From the NCBI GenBank assembly GCA_946482515.1, contig CAMLRS010000003.1, positions 186,001 to 250,000 of the forward strand: a stretch of 64,000 nucleotides of DNA. The letters are read 5' to 3'. The notes beneath the pieces were generated by a model, which was not told where the DNA came from, did not search any database, and saw nothing but the letters and a program-made list of their open reading frames with translations. The DNA comes from an uncultured Flavobacteriales bacterium (GTDB lineage Bacteria > Bacteroidota > Bacteroidia > Flavobacteriales > Crocinitomicaceae). Every line of letters starts with the position of its first letter. Positions within the stretch are counted from its first letter, which is position 1. Shown piece by piece: positions 51,601-60,977 of this stretch. The translations under genes and the position numbers were made by a program.

Positions 51601-53241
51601 TTTACCTGGCTGATGGACAAAGACGAAGTAGAGCTGGAATCGCGCAAGCAAACAGATATCGCCATCAACACCGATCTCGACCTGGCGGCACCGAACTTCT
51701 TCTCCATTCACCCGAAACAGGATTCCCTGCAATTCAAGGCTCCGAAAGCGAACTTCAGCCTGAAGGAGAAAACCATTCGCTGCTCGAAAACAGAATTCAT
51801 CGACGTAGCCGACGCGCGTATTTACCCGGACAGCATGAAAGTGACGATCCGCAAGAAAGCGAAAATGGACCCGTTGCTGAATTCCCGCATTGTAGCCAAC
51901 TACATCACAAAGTACCATACGTTTACGAACGCATCGACTGAAATTACGGCGCGCAGAGCGTATACATCGACCGGAGATTACCCGTATTTCGATGCCGATT
52001 CGAACAAAACGCTGCTGCGTATGGATAAGATTGGTGTCGACTCGACGTACCAGACTTTTGCCCGCGGTGAAGTGAAAAGCGAGTCCAATTTCAAGCTGAG
52101 CCCGCAATTCGATTACTACGGCAAGATCGCGATCAAGGCGGCCAACCCGCTGATCTTCTTCCAGGGTGCAACGCGTATCAACCACAACTGTGCGGATTTT
52201 GCCCGCAACTGGATGTCGTTCGACGCACAGATCGATCCGAAGAATATCCAGATCCCGGTTTCGCAAAGCATGAAAACACTCGATGGTCAGGCAGTTTCGG
52301 CCGGTATTGTTTGGCGTGATTCACGTGCCAAAGACAGTATCACGCTGTATCCAGCCTTTCTTTCGGCGCTACAATCACCGAACGATGCGATCGTGATGAC
52401 AGCCAGCGGTTTGCTCCAATACGACTTTGAAGCCAAGGAATTCCAGATCGGATCGAAAGAGAAGCTCCTGAACCGCGGTGAAGCAGGTAACTTTATTGCC
52501 CTGCACACGGAAAGCTGCTCGCTCAACGGCGATGGTAAGATCAACCTCGGAATGGACTACGGCGATATTACCGTAGATGCCGTTGGAACGGTGAATTACG
52601 ATCCGTCGAGCAAGATCACGACCATGAACACCACGCTCAAGCTCAACCTGCCAATGGATAAGAGCGCGTTTGAGAATGCCGCCGAGCGCATCGCGAAAGT
52701 CGAAGGCACCAAGCCGCTGGATTTCAATTCCACTACACTGGAGCAGGCCTTGCTGGAATGGGCCGATCGCAAAACAGCCGATAAAGTGAGCGAGGAATAC
52801 AAGCTTTCGTCCGATAAGAAGCTCAAGAAAGTGCCGGACGCGTTCGAGAAATCCATCGTGATTACAGGCGTTCGTCTCACATCCGAGATCAAGAACGGCG
52901 ACGACCGCGGTTTGATTTCCAGTGTGAATGCAGCGGCTATCGTGAACTTCTACGGCAAGCCGGTGATGAAGCAGATCATATTCCATGCTTTCTTCGAGCA
53001 GATCTATTCGCAGAACGGCGACCATTTTGCCATGCAGCTGTCTGTTCCGGGATCGGCCGACTACCTGTTCGATTACTCGATGCAGAAAAAAGAGGGCACG
53101 CTGAACATCGTGACCAACGACAGCGAACTGGCTGCAGCGATCAACGAGATCAAGGAGGATAAACGAAAAACAAAGGATTTTAAGTACACAATAGCCACAA
53201 ATAGCGTATTTTTAGCCAAATTAATGCGACTTTTTGAATAG
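48631..53241 (+). CDS. Giant exported protein of unknown function (1536 residues)
   Basis: I recognise no domain. A signal peptide (1-19, ending GAFSQ) shows export. Residues 20-260 look helical; from about 540 on the protein is a long run of beta-strand-rich segments with many repeated FKG, SLDKA, YFDADS, QFKAPKANFSL motifs, reminiscent of polymer-bridging or beta-jellyroll envelope proteins. The end is helical and basic (EDKRKTKDFKYT). There is no T9SS domain and no transmembrane stretch, so a periplasmic or outer-membrane-associated location is likely. It precedes plsY by 2 bases. A role in envelope assembly is a guess from neighbours. Confidence 0.75.
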   Translation: MKRLIILVCVCLPVLGAFSQTYSDNREKFVKEFQKALSDYGHTDQLDFVKKDLSVMLLETSEFPNDYFSRMVATANQMDAKRLKPYPEIYNYVYSVYSFVKNKQPASSYNAWHSSVDKMLDSKNIKKFADFIELSAGFFSEKRIAESNNFSWYFYGNYTFEFTDKPLLRFTDGRLVCGVPNNDKKSRDEQRFVDSIVVYNTSGVYDPILKKWDGTGGRIDWQRVGLPASETYAELGQLDISMKTSTFNADSVKLTTPYFNKQILGQLSEKAFRITREVDAVYPQFISYERRLKIANIRPDMDYDGGFSIQGASLVGLGSTKEPARLFIKRNNKVFIKSESQLFTIAPKKINAHVASITMYIGEKDSIFHPGLDFLYTQEKELVEMTRGKTGVSQSPFSDSYHMVDIYVQKVTWERTSTDLYLTYEYGTSQEQRIARLESKDFYDGRLYDRLQGMEQVHPLVAISKYCYKYDEYVIDEGKVATAMGKTIEQAKPLILELSGLGFISYDSESKMVRVNPKLDNFIQARAGKKDYDNLMFVSDFRPKELTGYTDEQIKENTYLQELQALYKKQTEERRTKKEFGILSLATLEIKLDAVDQVHISDAQSTFVLPDSGKVVIKANRDFQFTGWANAGKLEIHTQEASYTYASNKINLLKTDKASFRVKPLSEADGNKSISMGSALQGMSGEIIVDDPGNRSGNNKTITDYPKLKSVKPSKIFYNSPEIYRGAYDSTRFYFTVDPFEMDSLDNFKEQSFRLKGELTSAGIFPVFRQELKIMPDYSFGFSTKAPTGGYDFYGTKAKYDNKIVLSNNGLQGAGKIDFVQSTSISKAFTFLPDSTVGYAEFTNKPIEIGVQFPDVASPDAYITYVPKKNMLKAASTPESDLVFFKGESKLRGMLIVQPNGMTGQGIMSLDKASVGSDNFRYKRWDIDADTSIFNLKNTFAEADEDPLAFKTDDVQSHISFKERKGEFKSNNGESTITFPVNQYICKMDFFTWLMDKDEVELESRKQTDIAINTDLDLAAPNFFSIHPKQDSLQFKAPKANFSLKEKTIRCSKTEFIDVADARIYPDSMKVTIRKKAKMDPLLNSRIVANYITKYHTFTNASTEITARRAYTSTGDYPYFDADSNKTLLRMDKIGVDSTYQTFARGEVKSESNFKLSPQFDYYGKIAIKAANPLIFFQGATRINHNCADFARNWMSFDAQIDPKNIQIPVSQSMKTLDGQAVSAGIVWRDSRAKDSITLYPAFLSALQSPNDAIVMTASGLLQYDFEAKEFQIGSKEKLLNRGEAGNFIALHTESCSLNGDGKINLGMDYGDITVDAVGTVNYDPSSKITTMNTTLKLNLPMDKSAFENAAERIAKVEGTKPLDFNSTTLEQALLEWADRKTADKVSEEYKLSSDKKLKKVPDAFEKSIVITGVRLTSEIKNGDDRGLISSVNAAAIVNFYGKPVMKQIIFHAFFEQIYSQNGDHFAMQLSVPGSADYLFDYSMQKKEGTLNIVTNDSELAAAINEIKEDKRKTKDFKYTIATNSVFLAKLMRLFE

Positions 53242-53243
53242 GC

Positions 53244-53867
53244 ATGACAACTGATTTCCTGGCCGCGCTTCCAGCGTATTTACTTGGTTCTATCCCGACG
53301 GCTGTCTGGGTTGGGAAAGTGCGCTACGGCATTGATGTTCGCGAGCACGGCAGCAAAAACGCCGGCGCTACGAATACTTTCCGGGTATTGGGTAAAAAAG
53401 CCGGTCGCGTTGTGCTCTCCATCGACGTGCTGAAAGGCATGATCGCTGTGTTGCTGCCGTACTTTATCCTTCCGTATTCGTTTACCAGTCCCGAGCTCAC
53501 GCACGTACAATTGCTGGCGTCGTTCCTGGCGGTTTTCGGACACGTATTCCCGGTATTTGCCGGTTTTAAAGGAGGAAAAGGCGTGGCAACTTCCCTTGGA
53601 GTTGTGGTAGGATTGCAGCCGATAGCCGCCGGTATTTGCCTGGTGATCTTCCTGGCCGTGTTCATTCTCAGCAACTACGTTTCCCTCGGTTCCATTACTG
53701 CTGCACTGGCATTTGCCCTGCTGCTGTGGTTTGCTTTTCCCGTTTATACGGTGGCTTTGCCCGTGTTCGGATCGCTGCTTTCACTCATCGTGATCATCGC
53801 ACATCGGAAGAACATCGTTCGCATCCTCGAAGGAACGGAAAACAAAATGAACCTTTTTAAACGCTAA
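53244..53867 (+). CDS. plsY: Glycerol-3-phosphate acyltransferase PlsY
   Basis: PlsY uses acyl-phosphate to acylate glycerol-3-phosphate, the first committed step of phospholipid synthesis, in the inner membrane. The 207 residues have five helices and the three conserved loops: GSIPTAVWVGKV, HGSKNAGATNTFRVLG and GFKGGKGVAT. It stands 2 bases behind the 1536-residue protein and 29 bases before the 2255-residue one. Confidence 0.97.
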   Translation: MTTDFLAALPAYLLGSIPTAVWVGKVRYGIDVREHGSKNAGATNTFRVLGKKAGRVVLSIDVLKGMIAVLLPYFILPYSFTSPELTHVQLLASFLAVFGHVFPVFAGFKGGKGVATSLGVVVGLQPIAAGICLVIFLAVFILSNYVSLGSITAALAFALLLWFAFPVYTVALPVFGSLLSLIVIIAHRKNIVRILEGTENKMNLFKR

Positions 53868-53896
53868 TCGTACTAAAAGCTGTTTTACAATACTCA

Positions 53897-56800
53897 GTGT
53901 CAGGACTATCGATTTTCAGGCTACTTGTACTAACTGTTCTACTATTCGGTGTTCAGCCTGCAAGCTATTGCCAGGAGACCGAGGAAGAGCTGAAAGAAAC
54001 AGCGACCAAACTATTTGACAGCGAGCAATATATAGACGCCACATCGCTTTACCTCCGATTGCTGGCCCTCAATCCGCGCTCACACGATTACAATTACCGC
54101 TACGGAACCTGTCTGCTGTTCAATTCGAACAAGAAACAGGACGCGTTCAAGTACCTCAATTACAGTATTTCCGATCCGAATATTGATGTTCAGGCTTATT
54201 ACTTCCTGGGGAAAGCGCATCACCTGAACTATCAGTTCAACGAAGCGATCAAGAACTACGAGCTGTACAAACAGAAAGCAGGGGCGAAGGTGAAAGCCTC
54301 ACTGGAGCTCGATCGCCAGATTGAAATGTGCCAGAACGGGAAGCGATTGCTGACCACGATTACCGACATCATCGTACTGGAAAAGAAGGAGATCGAGATT
54401 TCGAAATTCTTTCGCTTGTATGATCTGCAGGACATTGGCGGCGACTTGCTCGTGGCGGCTGATTTTCAGAGCAAGGTCGACAAGAAAAAAGGCCACACAC
54501 CATTGATTCACCTCTCGGCTGATGCCACCGTGATCTACTATTCTTCATTCGGCGACTCGGACAACGGTCAGAAAGACATTTACATGCGTAAACGCCTGCC
54601 GGACGGAGCGTGGGGCCTGGCGCAGCTCGTTCCGGGCAATGTGAACACGAAATTCGACGAGGATTTCCCGTACATGCATCCCAGCGGCGAATACCTCTAT
54701 TTCTGTTCAAAGGGCCACAACAGCATGGGCGGTTACGATATTTTCCGCTCGAAGCTCAATCCGCAGAACAACGCTTTCGGTCCACCCGAAAACCTCGATT
54801 TTGCCATTTCATCGCCGGATAACGACCTGTTTTACGTGGTCGATTCGCTCGACAACAACGCTTATTTTGCTTCCTCACGACAAAGCGCCAACGGGAAGAT
54901 GTTCGTGTATAAAGTCCGCGTTGAGCGCGTCCCGCTGCAATTGGCGGTGATCAAAGGAAACTTCGGCTCAACGATCAATCCCGACAACAAAAAGCTTTCG
55001 ATCACCGTCACAGATGCCAATTCCGGTGACAGGATCGGTTCCTTTACCACAGCTGAAAACGGCTCGTATCTCATCACACTGCCGAAAGGAGGGAAGTACA
55101 CTTACGAAATGAAGGTCGAAGGGAAACCGGAGATTCATCGCTACACGGTTACCGTTCCGTTCTCGAAAGTCTTCCGTCCGCTGAAGCAGAAAATTGTGGA
55201 AGAAATGGCCGAAAGCGCCGAAGTGGTGCGCGTGGTCGACCTGTTCAACGATGAGGTGGACGATCCGATGGGCGTTCTGGCCGAAGTGATCAAGCAGCGA
55301 TCGGAGCTGAACCCGAATGCGAACCAGTTCGACCTGAAAGGACTGGATGCCGAAAAAGAAAATCAGCGTATCCTGGCCGAGCTCGGTTTCAGCGATCCAA
55401 GTCCGCAGGCGGTTATTTCGCAATTCGAAAAGCTGGAAAACAAGCAGCAGGAAATCGTACAGCAGTCGGAAAACCTGGCGAACGGTGCGTTGACCAGCGC
55501 GCTGGATAAGCTCAACGAGGCCGAAAAATCGCAGGACAAAGCCAAGAGCCTCGTCAACCAGGCGAATAATGCGGATACCAAAGAAGAAAAATATGAGCTC
55601 TTCAAGCAGGCCAAAGACGAAATGGACAAGGCTGTTGAGCTGAAAGCCGAAGCGAAAACCCTGCTGAGCTTTGCCGACAGCGTTCAGAAAACCATCCCGG
55701 TTGAAAAAGAACGACTGGCGACCATCGAATCGGTGACGAAAGAAGTCAGAACAGCTGTTACCGACGGCAATACGGGCGATCTGAAAGACATCATCGGTCG
55801 CAATACCACAATGATTACCAGCGTTTCGGAAGCCGGTTCCAACGATCCGACTGCAGCGCTCATCGAACAGAAAACACAGCTGCGGAAAGAGAAAAACGCG
55901 ATCCAGGCGCAGAAAGACAACTACACAACATCGGCGGCAACGCTTGAGAAAGAAATTGCGGCCCTGCAAGCCAGTTTGCCGGAAGCGAAAAAGAAGGACC
56001 AGCCGGCCATTCAAAGCGCGATCGATTCCAAAACGCAGGAGCTGGCACTGGTGAAGGATGAAAGCGACCACCTGACGAAAAAGCTCGAAACGGTTGCGAA
56101 AAAGGAGGAAGCGCTCGACAAGCGCATCGCTTTCCTGAACGACGTTACACAGGTCAACGGAGCGGCCGTTCCGGCGCCAAATACCGTTCAGGCAAAACTG
56201 GCCGAAGTCGACACGAAAAACAACAACACGCTTGCGGCTTACATCAACCAGCAGGTGACCGAAATGGCGAAAGATCCGTCGCTGGCGCAGGCCAACGATC
56301 CGGTTGCCGACAACACTCCCGAAACGCTGCGCAAGGATTACGAATCCGAGATTCAGTCTATTGCTTCGCAGGCCGGACTTTCCGAAAAAGAAAAAACCGA
56401 GCGTTTGCTCAAAGCCGATACGGATTACCTCGAATCGGTGGAAGAAGAGCTGGAGAAAACAGACGCTGCTTTGGCGGAAAATCCTTCCGACACGAAAGCG
56501 CAGCAGCGTAAAACGGCTTTGAATGAGCAGAAAACACAAGCCGAGGCCCGTGTGGCAGAACATGAACAGGAGCTGGCTGCGCTGAACGAAACACCGGAAA
56601 CAACTACAACCACTCCGGAAACTGAATTGGCAGCGCTCGATCCCGATTACGAGGAAAAGATCAATCGTACGAACGGCAGCGATCCGAAAACCAGTTTAAC
56701 GGCACAAAATGCGGTGGATGAGGAATTGCTGACCAAAATCGCCGGCGAGCAGAAAAAAGTCGATGCCGCTTTGGCGCAAAATCCTTCCGACACGAAAGCG

Positions 56801-59800
56801 CAGCAGCGCAAAACGGCTTTGAATGAGCTGAAAACGACCACCGAAACGGCTATCGCCAATCGGGAAGAACAGCTGAAGCAATTGGATCAACCGGAAGTTG
56901 TTGTGATTACGCCGGAATCGGAGCTGGAAAAGCTGAATCCTTCCTATGAAGAAGAACTCGACGCCGCGCAGGATCCGGACCTGAAAACGGCTTTGGAAGC
57001 ACAGAACGGCGTGGATAACCGCCTGCTGGAAAAAGTCGACCTGGAAATCGCGAAAACCGATCAGGCATTACAGGCCAATCCTTCGGATAAAGCCGCAGCG
57101 GATCGCAAAAAAGCCCTCACGACGCTGAAATCGCGCATAGAGAGCACGATTGCTCAACGGGAAGAACAGCTGAAACAGCTGGACGAACCTACAGTTGCTG
57201 CCATTACGCCGGAAACGGAGCTGAATAACCTCGTACCGGATTACGAAGAACAAATTGCCGGTATCGATCAATCCGATAAAAAAACAGCGCTGGAAGAAGC
57301 TAATCGCATTGATATCGCATTGATTACGGCGATTAACAGCGAGCTGGAAGAAGTGGAAAGCCAGCTGTTGCGCAACCCGGAAAATACGGAAGCAATCAAA
57401 CGTCGCGAAGCATTGAACGGTCTGAAATACAACACGGAAGAGCAAGTGGCTGCACGTGAGGCAGAACTGGAAAATCTTCAGCCGGCAACAGCAGATGTGC
57501 TGAAAACGACTACGGAAAGCGTTCGTCCTTCCTATGACGAAAACAAACAGCGCATCGAGTCGAAAACGCAACCGGGGCAGGAGCGGGAAGTGGCGCTGCT
57601 GAAGGAAGAACAGGCATTGCTGTCCGACATCAGCGAAGCGGTTCAGAAAGCCGATGCGAAAGCCCTGAAAAATCCGGAAGATCAGCAATTGCAGCAACAG
57701 CTCGAACAGCTACGCGAAGCCGAATCGATCCAGGAAGCAAAAGTCAACGAACGCCAGCTGGAACTGATTGCCGCGGCTGAACAGCAGATCAACAAAGAAA
57801 CGTTACAGGCGGAAATTGCACCGGCATTCAACGAAGAGCCACGCAACTCAGAGCAATTGTCGGAAGACGAGCGCTCTGCTGCGATCCAGGCCGAAAACAA
57901 TCTGCAGGAAGCCTTGGTAAAACGTCAGAAAGCCAACGAAAAGCAATTGCAGAAAGGCTTCGATCCGGAAGTTGCAGCTGAAAACAAAGCCATTACGGCA
58001 CTTATCGACGCATCGCAATCCCGCATCGAATCGTACAACAATCCTTCGCCGGAAAACCCGGATGCGATTGCCCTGATCGAAAACGATTTGGGGGATGATG
58101 CTGAAATCCTGATGCACAGTGATCCGCAAACGATTGCCGAAGCAAAACGCATCATCACGGAGCTGAAAGAATACGACAACCAGCTCGACGAGCAGCTCGA
58201 AAACCTCCGCGCTGAAAATCCGGTCGATGAGAAAGCCGTGACCGATAAAGAAGCTCAACAGGCCATTGTTCGTCGCCGTATCGGTATCGTAGAAGCCGAC
58301 CTCGACGCGATGGAAAGCTTCGTAATTGCCGGCTCGCAGGAAAATTCGACCGAAAAAGAGCTCGTTCAGCTGTCGAACCGCGAAACGGAACTGCAACAGC
58401 AGCTGGCTTCCGGTCGACTGACTAAAACCGAACAGCGTGCTGCCGAGAAAGAGCTGAAGACCGTTCAGGCCGACAAACAGGAGAAAGAACAGCACATCCT
58501 TACAGATAAGCACGAACAGGCCACAGCAGCATTGCAACCGATGAAAACGGCCGTTCAGGAGCGCTCGGGTGAAAACGAGCTGGCGCGTTCTGTGCAGGCA
58601 CGTTCCGAGGAATTGACCAGCACGCCTGTGAAGGAAAAAGATCCGGAGGCGCTGCGTGAACAAGTGCGCAAGGACCAGGAAGCGTTGACCTTACTCGATG
58701 CCACGACAGCTTTCCTCGAAACAGAAGAAGCCTATACAGAAAAAGGAATTGTGATCGTTTCCACCGACGAGCTGGACGAGCAAAAACGCCGCTTTTCAAT
58801 TGAAATCGGTCAGCTGGAAGCCGAAATCAGCTCCCTGCGCAACGATCCTGCCCAAACGGCGAAAGTAGCCGAGCTGGAACGTCAGCAACGCGCGTTGAAA
58901 GCCGCCGTGCTGAAAATCGATGAAATGATCGCCGCTTCGGAACAAGCGACAAAGGTCGACAATCCGATCGCTAAAGGACTGGAAACACCGGTGACGTTCG
59001 AAGAAGAACAAGCCATTGCTTCGACGCAGGTTTATGCATCCTTGCTGCAACAGCAGGACGAAGTAAAAGCCACGCAGCGCCAGCTGAACGAAGTGATTGC
59101 CCAGAAAGAAAGCGTTCGCAGGGAAATCGCCCAGGCCGAAACACCGGAGAAGAAAGCAGCCCTCGTGGAAGCACTTTCTGTACTGGAAGAAGAACAGAAA
59201 ACCTTGCAGCAGGAGCTGCACCGTCAGCAGGCAGCACTGGAAACGGCCATTGCGGCTTCGGGCCAGGATACTGAGAAAGTGAAAAACCTGCTGGCGCGCG
59301 ATGTACCGGTAGGGAAACCTGCTCAGCCGGTCGTGGCTTTACCGGAATCCATGAAAACCGGTTTTGAGCTCGTGGACAATCCAACACCTGTCCGCACGGA
59401 GAAAGTCATTCCTGTGGGCTTAAAAACACCTTCAGGGCTTGTTTACCGCGTACAGGTCGGCGCATACGCCAAAGCACTGCCTGAAAACCTGTTCACCGAA
59501 TTCACGCCGGTAACGGGTGAGAAGCTGGCGAACGGCATTACACGTTACCTCGCCGGTTATTTCGGCAACCGCAACCGTGCAAAAGAAGCACAGCTGGCGA
59601 TCCGCGATCTCGGCTATTCCGATGCTTTCATCGTTGCCTACTGTGACGGCGAGCGCATTACGCTGGCAGAAGCCCGCAGACTGGAAGACGCAGGCTTGTG
59701 CGTTCCGAAAAACCAGGATTCCCTGATGCTGGAAGTGGTGGAAAACACCCTCGCGCAATTACCGCCGGATTCCGTAGCAAAGCTGCGTCCGGAAGTGAAA

Positions 59801-60664
59801 AAATCCGACTACAACAAAGCGCCGGGGGCCGTGGCAGCTGAAGCCGTGGAAGACCGCCAGGGACTGTTCTTTACCGTACAGGTGGGCGTTTACAACCGTC
59901 CGGCGACCAAAGAACAGCTGCGCAGCATCGATCCGCTCATCACCAAGCGACTGGAAAACGGTCAGATCCGTTATTCTTCCGGGATCTTCCAGAGCGTAGA
60001 AGCGGCCCGGCCAAAACGCATTGAGGCCATTACACGTGGCATTACGGATGCGTTCATCACGGCTTATTACAAAGGCGAGCGCATTTCGCTGACCGAAGCC
60101 AAACGTTTGCTGGCCGAGCTGGGCGAAGATATCGTAGAGAAAGCGCAAGTCACCGAGCTGAAACCCGACCTGTTCCAGGAAGCGCGCGAATATGCCGCCA
60201 CGCAGCCACAACCGGCCGGTGTGATCGAAAAACAGCCTGCGCAGATCGTTTCGACCCGCCAGTATGAAACCTATCCGACCGATGAGCTGAGTCGTTACAA
60301 TACCTACGGCAGCTTCTACTACGACGCGGCCGATAAGCGCATCAAATCCATTGTGTACAGCTCGGCTGATGCCTTGCCGCAGCTGCGTTTTCTCGGAGAA
60401 AGTGTGGACACGGTCTTTCAAAAAAGCGAAATAGGCACTACCTTTGAACTTCAGCAGCCTCTGGTTGTAGCAGAGTGGGACAAAGCTGAGCTGGAAGGCG
60501 CTTTCGCCGACTGGTTACTGCGGTTAACGATTCCACACCGCGGTGAGCAGACAGCAGCCGGTTTCCGACTGGTATTTGAAGAAGTACCTGCCGAAGACCG
60601 CGACGCGCTGATGGCGCAATTGCAGTCCTACGGAGCAGCTACGGTCAAACTGGAGGAAGAATAA
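53897..60664 (+). CDS. Giant TPR-PD40-coiled-coil-SPOR envelope protein (PorE-like)
   Basis: A 2255-residue exported protein starting at a GTG. After the signal peptide (1-25) come TPR helices (26-160), PD40/WD40-like beta-propeller repeats (about 200-345, e.g. IYYSSFGDSDNGQKDIYM, MGGYDIFRSKL), and a carboxypeptidase-regulatory-like domain (about 350-425). A very long Glu/Gln/Ala-rich coiled coil fills about 460-1830, containing at least five near-100-residue repeats. Two SPOR-like domains end it (about 1846-1925, YRVQVGAYAKAL; about 1988-2068, FTVQVGVYNRPA), then a tail. TPR, propeller and CRD are the order known from PorE of T9SS; PorE has a peptidoglycan-binding OmpA domain where this one has SPOR domains. 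It could tie outer-membrane or T9SS parts to peptidoglycan. Confidence 0.82.
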   Translation: MSGLSIFRLLVLTVLLFGVQPASYCQETEEELKETATKLFDSEQYIDATSLYLRLLALNPRSHDYNYRYGTCLLFNSNKKQDAFKYLNYSISDPNIDVQAYYFLGKAHHLNYQFNEAIKNYELYKQKAGAKVKASLELDRQIEMCQNGKRLLTTITDIIVLEKKEIEISKFFRLYDLQDIGGDLLVAADFQSKVDKKKGHTPLIHLSADATVIYYSSFGDSDNGQKDIYMRKRLPDGAWGLAQLVPGNVNTKFDEDFPYMHPSGEYLYFCSKGHNSMGGYDIFRSKLNPQNNAFGPPENLDFAISSPDNDLFYVVDSLDNNAYFASSRQSANGKMFVYKVRVERVPLQLAVIKGNFGSTINPDNKKLSITVTDANSGDRIGSFTTAENGSYLITLPKGGKYTYEMKVEGKPEIHRYTVTVPFSKVFRPLKQKIVEEMAESAEVVRVVDLFNDEVDDPMGVLAEVIKQRSELNPNANQFDLKGLDAEKENQRILAELGFSDPSPQAVISQFEKLENKQQEIVQQSENLANGALTSALDKLNEAEKSQDKAKSLVNQANNADTKEEKYELFKQAKDEMDKAVELKAEAKTLLSFADSVQKTIPVEKERLATIESVTKEVRTAVTDGNTGDLKDIIGRNTTMITSVSEAGSNDPTAALIEQKTQLRKEKNAIQAQKDNYTTSAATLEKEIAALQASLPEAKKKDQPAIQSAIDSKTQELALVKDESDHLTKKLETVAKKEEALDKRIAFLNDVTQVNGAAVPAPNTVQAKLAEVDTKNNNTLAAYINQQVTEMAKDPSLAQANDPVADNTPETLRKDYESEIQSIASQAGLSEKEKTERLLKADTDYLESVEEELEKTDAALAENPSDTKAQQRKTALNEQKTQAEARVAEHEQELAALNETPETTTTTPETELAALDPDYEEKINRTNGSDPKTSLTAQNAVDEELLTKIAGEQKKVDAALAQNPSDTKAQQRKTALNELKTTTETAIANREEQLKQLDQPEVVVITPESELEKLNPSYEEELDAAQDPDLKTALEAQNGVDNRLLEKVDLEIAKTDQALQANPSDKAAADRKKALTTLKSRIESTIAQREEQLKQLDEPTVAAITPETELNNLVPDYEEQIAGIDQSDKKTALEEANRIDIALITAINSELEEVESQLLRNPENTEAIKRREALNGLKYNTEEQVAAREAELENLQPATADVLKTTTESVRPSYDENKQRIESKTQPGQEREVALLKEEQALLSDISEAVQKADAKALKNPEDQQLQQQLEQLREAESIQEAKVNERQLELIAAAEQQINKETLQAEIAPAFNEEPRNSEQLSEDERSAAIQAENNLQEALVKRQKANEKQLQKGFDPEVAAENKAITALIDASQSRIESYNNPSPENPDAIALIENDLGDDAEILMHSDPQTIAEAKRIITELKEYDNQLDEQLENLRAENPVDEKAVTDKEAQQAIVRRRIGIVEADLDAMESFVIAGSQENSTEKELVQLSNRETELQQQLASGRLTKTEQRAAEKELKTVQADKQEKEQHILTDKHEQATAALQPMKTAVQERSGENELARSVQARSEELTSTPVKEKDPEALREQVRKDQEALTLLDATTAFLETEEAYTEKGIVIVSTDELDEQKRRFSIEIGQLEAEISSLRNDPAQTAKVAELERQQRALKAAVLKIDEMIAASEQATKVDNPIAKGLETPVTFEEEQAIASTQVYASLLQQQDEVKATQRQLNEVIAQKESVRREIAQAETPEKKAALVEALSVLEEEQKTLQQELHRQQAALETAIAASGQDTEKVKNLLARDVPVGKPAQPVVALPESMKTGFELVDNPTPVRTEKVIPVGLKTPSGLVYRVQVGAYAKALPENLFTEFTPVTGEKLANGITRYLAGYFGNRNRAKEAQLAIRDLGYSDAFIVAYCDGERITLAEARRLEDAGLCVPKNQDSLMLEVVENTLAQLPPDSVAKLRPEVKKSDYNKAPGAVAAEAVEDRQGLFFTVQVGVYNRPATKEQLRSIDPLITKRLENGQIRYSSGIFQSVEAARPKRIEAITRGITDAFITAYYKGERISLTEAKRLLAELGEDIVEKAQVTELKPDLFQEAREYAATQPQPAGVIEKQPAQIVSTRQYETYPTDELSRYNTYGSFYYDAADKRIKSIVYSSADALPQLRFLGESVDTVFQKSEIGTTFELQQPLVVAEWDKAELEGAFADWLLRLTIPHRGEQTAAGFRLVFEEVPAEDRDALMAQLQSYGAATVKLEEE
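56468..57961 (+). repeat. Intragenic repeats of about 100 codons in the coiled coil
   Basis: Units begin at about 56468, 56768, 57065, 57362 and 57662, i.e. 99-100 codons apart. Units 1 and 2 share almost identical DNA around ALAENPSDTKAQQRKTAL (ALAQ in the second), the later ones drift (ALQANPSD, LLRNPENT, ALKNPEDQ). Each unit is two helices with a linker rich in TPETEL and PDYEE. Confidence 0.85.
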
Positions 60665-60686
60665 CGCTGAACAAAACAACAACAGG

Positions 60687-60962
60687 ATGATGGAAGAAAC
60701 ACTCACAGCATTTGAACAGGACACGGTAGCCGTGCTCACCGAACAGAAGGATCTGGTAGTGTACAACGACGATGTCAATACTTTTGATCACGTGATCGAA
60801 TCACTGATCAAAGTCTGCAAGCACGAGGTGGAGCAGGCCGAGCAATGCACGTGGATCATTCACTTCAACGGCAAGTGCCAGGTAAAGCGCGGCGAATATG
60901 AGAAGCTGGCGCCGATGTGTACGGCCCTGCTGGACAGAGGTATTACGGCAGAGATTCAATAA
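60687..60962 (+). CDS. clpS: ClpS adaptor of the Clp protease
   Basis: ClpS delivers N-degron substrates to ClpAP/ClpCP. The 91 residues carry VVYNDDVNTFDHVIESL, the N-degron binding block, and the CKHEVEQAEQCTWIIHFNGK helix-strand pair. Two adjacent ATG codons (60687, 60690) are possible starts. It follows the giant gene by 22 bases and probably ends that transcript. Confidence 0.95.
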   Translation: MMEETLTAFEQDTVAVLTEQKDLVVYNDDVNTFDHVIESLIKVCKHEVEQAEQCTWIIHFNGKCQVKRGEYEKLAPMCTALLDRGITAEIQ

Positions 60963-60977
60963 AATCTCCATTTTTCC

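Noticed and set aside
54968..56563. Minus-strand open frame of 531 codons inside the giant SPOR gene
   Set aside because: Phe/Arg-rich shadow of the Glu/Lys-rich coiled coil on the coding strand.
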